Source: Anthonomus grandis grandis (Eukaryota > Arthropoda > Insecta > Coleoptera > Curculionidae). Taken from it: a stretch of DNA of 64,000 bases. Positions 21,940-31,711 of this stretch are shown here, one piece after another. A model generated the notes under the pieces. The model saw only the letters and a list, made by a program, of their open reading frames with translations, made no database searches and was not told the origin of the DNA. Every line of letters begins with the position of its first letter. The stretch's first letter is position 1. The stretch spans positions 8,494,001 through 8,558,000 of the forward strand of contig NC_065550.1 of NCBI RefSeq assembly GCF_022605725.1, given 5' to 3'. The translations under genes and the position numbers were made by a program.

Positions 21940-24480
21940 AATGTGTATACATTCCTCCTTTAATGGAGTTGTCTACTTACAAACTGCACTGCGATACCGT
22001 TACCAAAGCTTGTGACCTTTATCATAAAGTGGTAGTAATTGGCGACTATAATCTGCCTAATATCTTGTGGGTTTATAGTGATGATCAGCATGGTCTCGAT
22101 CCTAGTATTGTATCGCATGAAAGAGAGACTCTGCTATGCGATACTGTAGCCTTTGAAGGTTTGACTCAGTTCAATGGGGTGGTCAATGATCATGGGTTTA
22201 TTCTGGGTCTTTGCTTCTCAAATCTTGATATATCTTTTACAGTTAAATGCAGTGGTCTTGTTAAACATGATCCTTATCACCCACCACTTGAACTGAAGTT
22301 GCCTTGTCATCAACCTAAACTTTTGGATGCACCTGTAACTTTGTATTATGATTTTAAACATGCGGATTTCAATGTTGTCAATAATTACTTATTAGATTAC
22401 AACTGGGAAACCAACATGTCTGATTTAGATCTTACTGTCGCTAACTTTTATTCGGTACTGTATAACTGTTTTAATAAGTTTGTACCTATTAAACGCTTTT
22501 TTCCTTCTAAACATTATCCCCAGTGGTTCTCAAAAAAAAAATAGAACTTAGAAGAAAATCGCGCATAAATTGTATAAGCAGAGTGGTTCACTTTCTGCTT
22601 ATGTAAACTTCCGTGCCTTGCGGTTGGCAGCTAGGAATCTGTCCAAGGAATGTTACAATAGCTATCCTACAAGAGCAAAACATTCTATTATCAATGACAG
22701 TAAATATTTCTGGAAGTTTGTTAATTCACAGTCTTTCAGTTTCTTGGTGACTCTAAAGCTAACTCTGCGCTTTCTATTTCTAAATTGCTCGCTTTACACT
22801 TCTCATCTGTTTACAACACTAGTATGTTAAACACTGCAGTGGGAACTGGAAATGTTTTACATAATCATGATTCTGAAAGATTTAACTTAGTGTCTGATGT
22901 ATTAATAGGTCCTAGTGATGTTGAATGCTCTCTTTCTAGACTAGACATCAACAAAGGAGCTGGATCTGATCTTATACCCAATAGAGTGCTAAAAGAATGT
23001 TGCCATTCACTCTATCTACCTCCTCATTATATTTTTAATCAATCTTTGTTACTTGGCGAGTTTCCTAATAATTGGAAATTATCAAATGTTTGTCCGTTCC
23101 CTTAATCTGGTAACAAGAATGATATTTTAAATTATCGCCCCACCAGCATCTTATCGTCTATCCCCAAACGTGGAAAATTTTTTATCTAAAGTTTTTCAAA
23201 AGATAATTGTTGATCAGCAGCATGGTTTTATTTTTAAGGGGCGTTCAGTCGAAACAAATCTTTTCTTGTTTACCAACTATATTTTTAAATCTTTTGGAAA
23301 AAGCTGTGAAACTCATGCCATTTACACAGACTTCAGTAAGGCATTTGATAAAGTCAATCACGTCAATCAACTTACTTGATAAAATTACTAAAACTACTTG
23401 GCATTTGTGACTCTTTATTACAATGGATTAAATCATATTTAACCGACTGTGAGCAGCAAGTAAAAATAGGAATCTGCCTTTCTTCACCATTCCAGGCATC
23501 TTCTGGAGTACCTGAAGGTTCCCATCTCAGACCCCTGCTGCTTTTCAGTCTTTTTGTTAATGATCTTGGAACTCTCCAGGAATCCCATTTCCTGCTTTTT
23601 GCCGTCGACCTAAAAATCTACAGGCAAGTTTCCACTCCAAATGATATTATTACTTTGCAAAATGATATAAACAGAATATATTCCTGGTGCCAAGAAAATG
23701 ACATGCTACTTAACGTAAATAAATGTTGTTTTATGAGATTTAGTAGGCAAAAAAAGTCTTCATGTCGTTGATTATTCCATTAATAATGTTGCATTAAAGA
23801 GTGTTGAATTGGTGAAGGATATAGGTGTTTATCTAGATCCAAAGTTTAGTTTTACTTACCATTTTGACATTATGACCTGTAAGGCAAACAAACTCTTAGG
23901 CTTTTTGATCATGCAAGGATTTTACAGACATTCCGGCATTAAAAACATTGTATCTATCTTTAGTTCGATCGAATCTTGAATTCGCAAATATAATATGGTC
24001 CTCTTGTTATCAAAACAACATATCTCAAATTGAAAACATCCAATCCAGATTTATAAAGTTTGTAAGATACAGACTATTTAAATCTGGGGTAGTTTTTAGT
24101 ACGGAGCAAACTATGAAGAAAATTTTATAATGTCTGTTTTGCTTACAAGGTATTGAGTGGCCTAACCAGATGTCCTGAGTGTTTGTCTCTTTTCTCAATC
24201 CATATCCCATTTTATGCAACTAGAGGTCATGACCTTCCGCATATTCCTTTTTGTCGAACATTATATCTGTTAAATAATCCAATAAATAGGGTTTCTGCAA
24301 GTGTTAACAGGTATGCAGATAGTCTTGATTTCTTTTGCAGTAATTAAAAAAAAAATTAAGAAATGTGCACATGATGTTATCTTAGTTTAGTTTCCTATTT
24401 CTAGATACTTAATGGTTAATATTATATATTATGTATTATCTTAGAATGTTTATGTAAACGTTGATAGTAATAAAAAAAAA
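21940..24480 (+). mobile_element. LINE (jockey-type) with endonuclease and RT, several frameshifts
   Basis: This plus-strand non-LTR element lies within the TfAP-2 intron and is antisense to the gene. Bases 21963-22544 carry the C-terminal half of the endonuclease (VVVIGDYNLPNILW, then YYDFKHADFNVVNNYLLDYN). Bases 22570-22830 hold the linker (LRLAARNLSKECYNSY, FWKFVNSQSF). RT blocks are spread over frames: GAGSDLIPNRVLKECC (22945), NYRPTSILSS-like sequence (23130), DQQHGFIFKGRSVETNLF and IYTDFSKAFDKV (23210-23360), SYLTDCEQQVKIG, GVPEGSHLRPLLLFSLFVND, then LLFAVDLKIYR, where the first catalytic Asp is Val. The thumb (SLVRSNLEFANIIW, NISQIENIQSRFIKFV) is at 23948-24060 and the C-terminus near 24350. 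It is inactive on several counts. Confidence 0.88.
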
Positions 24481-25079
24481 GTAACTCAAAAATATATTTG
24501 AATGACCAGCAATTACAGATCGTCAGTAATTAAAGTCAAAAAATTTAGAGATTTGTTATTTGAGGAAAGTTAACACATTTATGTCAATATTGGACATTGT
24601 CTTCCTGCCAGAATACGTTTAAAAGATTTTTACTTCATTATAATTATATCATTTGTTGGTTTCAGGATCTTGGATCAGGAACATCAGAGCAACCGATGAA
24701 ATTTCGGACGATGCATAATGCGGACAGCAGTAATAATTTTTTTATTAATTTATAGATGTTTTCATTCGCAGCTACTTACTGTTTTTGATTGAATTTTTCG
24801 GAATTACTCCTGCTATTGAAATAGTGATTGGAACACTCTGTACTTCTCTTATTTCCTATTGTTGTCGAATCTGCTATTCTAAATCTTTATATTTAACGGT
24901 AGAAATATCAATGAGAGTTGTTTTCCTGAAACTTGACCTCTTAGAATTAAGTTTCTTTATTTATTACTATTTATTATTATTATGTGCTGTTTTATTCTCA
25001 GGATGTAAGTATCTTTTTCTCTTGGGCTACAGGTATTACCAAGTAGTGTTAAGGTCTATAGTTATGTGGAGAGGGCGTT

Positions 25080-25990
25080 AAAGATTTTTTACCAGGTTAT
25101 ATATGTGCAATATTGTTGCTTTTTGTAACTGTGTATAGATGGTTCGATAAAAATTAATTTTTGTCTAGTTATTAGAAATTACTCTAGGGGATGTCATAAC
25201 CAAAGGTATTATTTGCACATTGCTGTTGTTTCCCAAGTTCCTTTATTTCAATTTCTGGCTTTTGATATTTCTGTATTTTTCCTCAGATAATTAATTCTAT
25301 CCTTCTTAAGGGAAAAAGTTATGTCCGGTCTGTGATGCGCGACTGTTCTATCTGTATGAATTGTGTCTCAATATGATCGCACTTCTTTATTCTTTAGCAT
25401 TGTCTCAAGATAGTGCTTAAAATAGGTTTGTTTTTCATTTGAGTTGATATTTCAACGTCAGGTCTTGGTGGATGATTTTAGCTGCTGTATTTTTTCGAAC
25501 TGTATATGTTCGTGCACGCAGTTCATAATCGCTTTTAATGTGGTCTATTATCTCTGGGTATTGGCATTTCACATGTATGTGTCTATGTAGAGTTTTTTTT
25601 GTTATGTGCTTTTTGAAGTTTCTTGCGGCGATGACCTAGTTTTGTATCGCCATAGTGAACCCTTCTCTCAATTTTTCATATATGTGCTGCTCTAATGTAA
25701 TATTATAACGTCTTCCATGAATTGTCTTTTGAGACCATTGTGTAAGTTATATTTTAAAGCCGTTTTGTTATTTTGTCTTCCGTTTTCAACTGTTTGCTTC
25801 CTCAGATTTAAAGGTATATAGTTTTTATCTATTCTTACTACTGTAGTAAGCTGTTGTTTTTGCTTTGGAAATATTTTTATAAATTATTTATTTGTTTTGT
25901 GTAGTTCTGTGATGGCAGTGATTGCTCTTCCACCTTGGTGTCTCGGTATATTGTCGTGATATAATGAGTAACGTAGAATAAGTATATGCT
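25080..25990 (-). mobile_element. eroded C-terminal region of a LINE, minus strand
   Basis: On the minus strand at about 25400-25200 one can read DTIHTDRTVAHHRPDITF then YLRKNTEISKARN. This follows the C-terminal signature of a group of LINE polyproteins (IHTDRTI..NRPDI followed by YLIDIAVPN). Upstream, about 25960-25480, there are short lysine-rich coding traces (YGDTKLGHRR-like) in broken frames. No RT core or tail was found. The call rests on this motif alone. Confidence 0.45.
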
Positions 25991-26652
25991 GTAACCTGTT
26001 TTGTTGGAGTGCTAGCTATTTGTATGAACCGTGCTCTTGTATAGTTTCTACAAATTTATCATTTATTGTTAATATTTTTTGGTTGTGTGACTTTCTCCAT
26101 TTTTAATAATCGTAATATTATTATTAGTAGTATTAGTACTACTATTAAAGATATAGATAAGAATATTATTATTAAAAAATCACGATGCTTAGACAAGCAA
26201 TAAGATAACAGCAAAGAGTATTTTATTTAAAATAGAAGAGATTTTATGATTTAAAGTTACGTAACTTTGGACCTAAAAAAATACTCTATATAATATAATA
26301 TAATATACTGAATTTTGTATTTTTGAAGGCATGTTTTTGTATTTGACTTTAATGTTACTTAAATTATCTAATAAATGAGAGATCAAACCTTAGATTCTAA
26401 ATTTTTACATTGTGAATGTGTTTGGAAATGCTAAGAATCTAGTCACAGGGAATAGCAATTATTTAATACACGGTAAGTAAAACAATAGCAAAGGGCTTTC
26501 CAACACATGGTTTTATACAGTTTTGTATAATATCCAAAGTTTGAGAGTTCTGTTGGACTTTTACGTTAAAAAAATGCGAATGCTTCACAGATGGTATAAA
26601 CGCGTAATATAAGCAGTTAAAATAATTAGGTATATGACCATACTAATCTTAC

Positions 26653-26731
26653 CTTTAACTTCACTATATTCATTAAATTCTTCAATATCACTTTCTATCT
26701 CACTAAAATCCTCCAATATTTCGATTTTCAT
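26653..26731 (-). CDS. TfAP-2: candidate alternative first exon of TfAP-2
   Basis: On the minus strand an ATG at 26731 opens 26 codons plus one base, ending at a consensus donor (AAAG|GTAAGATT). The protein starts MKIEILEDFSEIES and holds ten acidic residues among 26. The exon ends in phase 1, exactly what the 19304-19195 exon needs, so splicing gives a Gly codon and continues into the AP-2 core. An in-frame stop lies about 60 bases upstream. Used as an internal exon from the acceptor-like CTTCTAG just upstream it would break the frame, so a first exon is the better reading. MKIE resembles a SUMO-type motif, a feature vertebrate AP-2 proteins have in their first exon. The product would lack the proline-rich activation region. 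No transcript evidence is available, and the phase match has a one-in-three chance of being accidental. Confidence 0.42.
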
Positions 26732-26794
26732 TTTATATTTTATAATATTTTTACTAGAAGACACGAATGACCATCGTTGTAAATAAACTAAAAC

Positions 26795-26860
26795 TCATAG
26801 AACTGAATCTAAGCTTGGTCGTTTGGTTTATTTGGCTGTCCGCCCTACCTGAGGGATGCC
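26795..26860 (-). promoter_or_regulatory. possible promoter of the alternative TfAP-2 first exon
   Basis: About 75 bases upstream of the ATG at 26731 the minus strand reads TTCAGTT, an arthropod initiator (TCAGT), with its A at 26804. About 45 bases further upstream is CCTGAGGG (26848-26855), eight of the nine bases of the AP-2 consensus, within a locally GC-richer patch (26835-26865). I see no TATA box or good DPE. This is suggestive only. Confidence 0.3.
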
Positions 26861-27340
26861 ACCTTGTTTGACTTTTTTCTACCTGCATATATCTCGATTC
26901 ATTTAAATAAACTACCTGGTGGATAATCATATTTAATGTAAATTCTAAGTCTTATGCTATTTTGATGTTTTTGTATAGAAAAAAAAAACAAAGAAATTAA
27001 AAGTGACACACACAATAATAAGTAATCTACAGACTAAAATAAAGACTTTGTAAGTGTTTTTTTGGAAAAATGAAAAACTACTCTGAAATTAAAAAAAAAT
27101 TATATTTACAAAACTTATCAAGTTTTTATCGTTAATAATCATTATAAAGTCCAGATGGGCTCTATAGTTAATTAGTGCCAAACGAATTTCAAGAAAATAA
27201 AGCGATATAAGTATTCTGTACTCAAGAAAAACATTTGCGGCTAAATTATTAGTATTTTATAAACAATGAGAAAAAGGGTTTAACCCACTATTTCTAACCT
27301 AAAACTGATGTATATGCCCTTACGGTTTTGACCTACCACT

Positions 27341-27819
27341 CAATAGCTACGTTTATAATAGGGGTACCAAATATTTAATACTTGGATTAAATGACGTCAC
27401 GAGGACTATTTTTTCGGTGTAAACGGCAGCGCACTAAAATTTGATACGCGAATTTGATGCTTCCCAAACAGGGTAGATTAAATTTAGTTTTTTTCAGTGT
27501 AAACACCTAGGACCTATTTTGAAGTACCAAATTGACAAGTTTGACATTTTATTGGAGGTTAGCTTATGAGGTTTTTATTTTTGTACACAAAAATAAAGAA
27601 GAAAATACAGAGGACAAGCTTAAGCCTTGAAAAAGAAATGATTAGTTTGTTTTTATTATCTTTAAATAATAACACTTTTAGAAAGAAGACACTAGAGATA
27701 ATCCTGGACTAATTTAACCCTCAAAATCAATCCTTGTAAACAGGGCTGTACTAAATAAAAATAGTCTATCATTTGATCCACGGACCTAATAGATCCGCGT
27801 GTTGTAAACGTAGCTATTG
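27341..27819. repeat. 479 bp non-autonomous TIR element
   Basis: The ends are CAATAGCTACGTTTA and its exact inverted complement TAAACGTAGCTATTG. The terminal inverted repeats are 15-18 bases. Inside, TGTAAAC recurs several times (about 27418, 27501 and 27736, and in the right end), as if subterminal binding sites were repeated. There is no convincing coding region. The target duplication is unclear, so the superfamily is undecided (PIF/Harbinger or other). Confidence 0.72.
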
Positions 27820-28767
27820 TTTTGCTTGCAATAAATTTATTATTTTTTTTAAATAAAACTGCCCTTTATTCAAGTTGTCCATATTTAATTTAAAAGTGAG
27901 CATTTCTATGATGTTTGAGAGTTATTATGTGCTAGTCGAAGCAAAATGAGGTGTTTTATTTTTTTCGATTGATTAATTTTCAATTTTAATTTTGAAGATT
28001 GAGGATATGAATTAATATCCTGTTTTTTTTTTGTTATCTTAGACTGGTTAACCTGAATTGAACCCTTATTGGGTTAGGTTTTTGTTAGTTGGATACTAGT
28101 TGGAAAGGGTTGGCTAGACATGGGTGGATTTGGGTTGTAAACTCAGTTGGGTTGCGTTGGTCTTTGAATTGGGTAACAGACTAACGATTGTGTTTTTCAT
28201 ACGTTTATCCTCTTGTCTACCACAATGCTACATATGTATTTTAAATAAAACAAATATTTTTCGGTAACTTTTTGATCATATCCATGGCTGGCTTAATTTA
28301 CCGAATCGCCACACGTTACATTTTGCTTATTTTGTCTGTAACGCGACCGCCCCGCTTGCTTTAGTAACCCTATAAGTATATTAAAACACCACATTGCTTT
28401 TTTTTCAACGCAGTTTTTCTTACCTAGGATCTGAGGTATACATGGCATAATTTGCAGTAAGCTGTATAATACCGTCATTAAAAAGTAAGACATTAAAAAT
28501 GCTTCACTTAGCCAATATTTATATTATAACAAGTGAATGCAGCTACTGTAAGTCTGCTTAATTTCTTTTTATTTTTCTTTATCCATCATATTTATATAGA
28601 ATGTGTTCTTTCTTTTCAATTGTCTATAGTATATTTATCAATATATTATTATATAATAATTATTTTTTTAAATATTGCATTTTCATTTGCATCCACTTTA
28701 TTTGTACATGCTCTGGTAAAAACGTTAGCTGCCCTTGGCTGGGCTTAATGTCTTAGCATAATGTCGA
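27820..28767. other. TfAP-2 intron with G-run-rich patch
   Basis: This is mostly featureless AT-rich intron. At 28050-28175 the plus strand carries repeated TTGGGTT/GGGTTGG words, giving six or more GGG runs with irregular spacing. Short frames nearby (28293-28493, 28533-28748) have no motif. Confidence 0.5.
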
Positions 28768-29200
28768 TTTATTATTATTATTATTATTTCTTTGAGTTTT
28801 CCCGTTTGGTCTATAGCCATCACTCAAGACACCCACAAAGATTCTAGAACGTGTCTTGTAACTTGTGCAGCATCTGGTAGATTTCTGTATTTCCTGGTAA
28901 GTATGTTCTTTCATTTCAATTTTATTTAAAGCTTCGAGGTAAGAGGCAAGTATTTTGAAATTTTCTTTTTGCGTTGTTGTTGGATTTGACAATTAAGGCA
29001 ATTAGAAGTCTCCTGTTGCTTTTTGACGTTATATTTTTGGAGCAGCTTAATATACAATGTATTATTTTTACGACTTTGTTATGCATGTTAATATATATTT
29101 TATTTTCCGCCAGAATCTTACATCCTCTTAGTATGTTATCTATTGTCTCGATGTACTCTTGACATTTGATGACGATTTGAAACAGATATCGTTGTCAATT
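28768..29200 (-). mobile_element. 3' fragment of a LINE with an AAT-repeat tail
   Basis: The minus strand begins with coding traces IKCQEYIETIDNILRGCKIL then AENKIYINMHNKVVKII (about 29185-29075). This follows the cysteine/histidine knuckle and downstream helix found after the RT in one LINE group (C..C.E..ETI.HI..GC..LA). Further broken coding leads to TRSRIFVGVLSDGYRP. The element closes with an (AAT)n tail, seen as ATT repeats at 28768-28790. The rest of the element is deleted. It may belong to the same group as the fragment at 25.1 kb. Confidence 0.55.
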
Positions 29201-29429
29201 TCTTTTAATATATATTTTTTGTAGTTTTTGGTTGCGACAGATCTTGGATATATAAGGACATATAAGGATATACCCTCTTTAAGGCTGTGGGTAGGCAGTT
29301 TGTTGGAAAGCCTGGACAACGCCTGTCAATGTGGTCATTTAGCTCTTTAAAGTAAGGACCAGTGCGACGAAATTTAAACGTTACACATATACATACCCAC
29401 AAACACATATACATACCTATTATTAAGAA

Positions 29430-30290
29430 TCTGAATTGGTGACAAAAGGCAGTATTTCTGGTAAATGGAAAATTAACAGACGAATGCCAGATTCAACGTG
29501 GCGTGAGACAGGGATGTATACTGTCTCCGCTGTTGTTCAATCTACATATATTCTAATAAAATATTTAAACAGGCGTTGCATGATCAGGAGTGCAAAGTTA
29601 AGATTAACGGCGAACTGATCAATATCACCCGCTATGCCGACGACACCGCAATCTTATGTGATGATCTCCATTACCTTCAACGTCTTTTAGACTTGGTCAA
29701 GGTGTTAATACCACTAAAACTACGTTTATGGTTTTCATTCCTCGGTCCAATAATAATGCTGCAATGTAAATAAATGGTCAAAGCTTTGCAAGGGTTCTTT
29801 CAAATATCTTAGTTGTAAATGAGATCACTCTTCTGCAATAATAATAATTTAAATTTAAAACTCCGCCAGAGAATGATCAAGTGGTACATACTCTTGTATT
29901 GGAAGATTTGGACATTAAAAGCAGTAACCATTAATCGTCTTAAAGTATTTAAAATGTTGTTACATAGACGTATGCTCCGAATCCAATAGGTATCTAGCGC
30001 CGACCGCGAACTACTAACAACAATTAAATGCCGAAAGCTATTCTATCTAGGTCACATACTCAGGGGTGATCGATACCGTAATCTTAAACTTATACATAAT
30101 AACGGACAAGATAAAAGAAGTAATGTATCGTAGAGGAGTCGGTTCATGACAAGCCTCGTGGTTAAGGAATCTCGGAGGGTGGACCGGAATTCGAAACGTA
30201 GAACAAACCTTTAGACTCGCCCAAGACAGAGCATAGCTTGCCATTGTGATTGCCAACACCAGGAGTTGATACGGTACCAGAAGAAGAATA
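29430..30290 (+). mobile_element. LINE RT fragment (RTE-like), plus strand
   Basis: At 29440-29620 one reads VNGKLTDECQIQRGVRQGCI-like sequence (the family's GVRQGC block) across two frames. LINE palm sequence HDQECKVKINGELINITRYA then DDTAILCDDLHYLQRLLDLV follows, with an intact YADD box at about 29630-29650. Further down, on the same strand, are remnants of the usual C-terminal region (LRRMLRI-, RKLFYLGH- and GGPEFET-like pieces), ending near VVIANTRS at about 30265. The 3' part is shredded by stops. The piece lies within the TfAP-2 intron. Confidence 0.72.
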
Positions 30291-30439
30291 ATTCTGAGTA
30301 AATCATCCGATATTAAAGACTTAAGTGTCTTATTTTGATCAGCAGTTGAATTTTCATAACCAGATAAATGTAATATGTGTTGAAACTTTTTAGCAGTTAG
30401 GTTTTACACAGCTTAATAGTAATGATTTTTATCCTAAAA

Positions 30440-30820
30440 TTAGGTTTTAGTACTTTACCTATGTTCGTCTTTGTCTAGAGTATTGTTATAAAGTGTGGTC
30501 ATCTAATAATGAGGTTTATATCCGCAATGTTAAAAGACTAAGGGAAAAGTCTTGAAATATTACTCCTAGCATTTTGTATGGTAATAATGTATTTTGGTAT
30601 GCCAGACCTGACCTGTGAACATCAACGCCTTTTATTAAAAATTCCTTCATTGGCGACGCAGAAAGCAGTAAGATTTCATGTTTTTATTCAAATTGATAAA
30701 TGTTTGATGACCCTATTTTATATACCTTTTAAATTTTAATACCCTTAAATCTGCTCATAACTTTAAATCTTCGTTTTCTGTTCAGATGCAACTTTCAGGA
30801 AACCAATTGTGGTTTACTAT
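30440..30820 (+). mobile_element. LINE thumb fragment
   Basis: One frame on the plus strand reads TYVRLCLEYCYKVWSS then NNEVYIRNVKRLREKS and a stop (30459-30560). This is the conserved LINE thumb pattern (R..LEY...VW.....I..IE..Q). Continuation in other frames is weak. The hAT-like element at 30825 is inserted just beyond it. Confidence 0.5.
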
Positions 30821-30824
30821 ACCC

Positions 30825-31387
30825 CAGTGGCGGCTCGTGACAGTTCAGGGAGGTAGGGCCAAATTTTGATCTAATTTGGAAATGGATTTGCTTTTAAAAA
30901 ACTAATTTTATTCATTGTTTTTTAATATTTAATAAAAATAAAAAACACCAACAAAGCCAAAAACGCCAGCCAAATAAAATAAAAGATCTCTACGGAACCG
31001 CGAACGCCGATGAATAATCAAAACAAACAGTATCACGCACGTTTTGCTAGAAAAGATTCTATTGGTTTGGAGCCTGGCCCAAAATTATTTAATGTGCCGT
31101 AGCTTTACCACGTTGTTTCAAGGACATTTGCTGTGATTATTCAATGTAACATGCATCGATACGGGGCCTGGCGCGACAACTACGTCTTCGATTCCGCATT
31201 AGCAAAATTTGCGGAATCTTGCACTGGCTGCGTTCCAGTATTTTAATTTTATAATTGGTATTAAATATTAATATATAAATATTTTTTTGGACTGAAGTAA
31301 AATTTAAAAAATAAATTATTTTTTTTATTTTCAACGTTTATTAGGTAGAGCCATGGCACTGTGGCTCTACCCCAAAAGCCGCCACTG
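30825..31387. mobile_element. hAT-type non-autonomous element with 8 bp target duplication
   Basis: The left end CAGTGGCGGCT is matched by the inverted right end AGCCGCCACTG. The 8 bases CTATACCC flank both ends exactly (30817-30824 and 31388-31395). An 8 bp duplication and CAGTG-type ends are the hallmark of the hAT superfamily. Only 563 bases remain and no transposase is visible, so it must have been mobilised by a full-length relative. The element is one of the cleaner insertions in the TfAP-2 intron. Confidence 0.88.
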
Positions 31388-31711
31388 CTATACCCCAATT
31401 TTTAGAATGCAAAATTTCTTTTATTACAGTGTCTAAAGACTGTGATTTAAATGTACCTTTAGCACTATTATGTTTTTCTATATACTTTTTTGCAATTTTA
31501 AGAAGAAATGTAAGCATCGTTGATAGTATAGCTTTTGTTTGCATATATCCATATAAAACAATACTTTTATTGTTATATTTAGTAGATATTTTCTCTATTT
31601 TTGAAAAAATGGTTAAGCCGTTTATATAATAAATAAGGATTAGAGTCCTTTTGGTTTTATGTTTAGTATAATATATTAAAGAAAAGCTTTATTTAAATAA
31701 TTTAAGTTTTA

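Noticed and set aside
24785..25081. Possible small membrane protein on the plus strand
   Set aside because: Hydrophobic composition follows from T-rich sequence. There is no motif, no supporting splice structure, and it adjoins LINE debris.
26653..26760. Internal cassette exon using the CTTCTAG acceptor
   Set aside because: Its length (101 bases) would break the frame between two phase-1 introns. A first-exon reading fits better.
28050..28175. Interstitial telomere (TTAGG) array
   Set aside because: TTAGG occurs only once and the G-rich words have no 5-base period.
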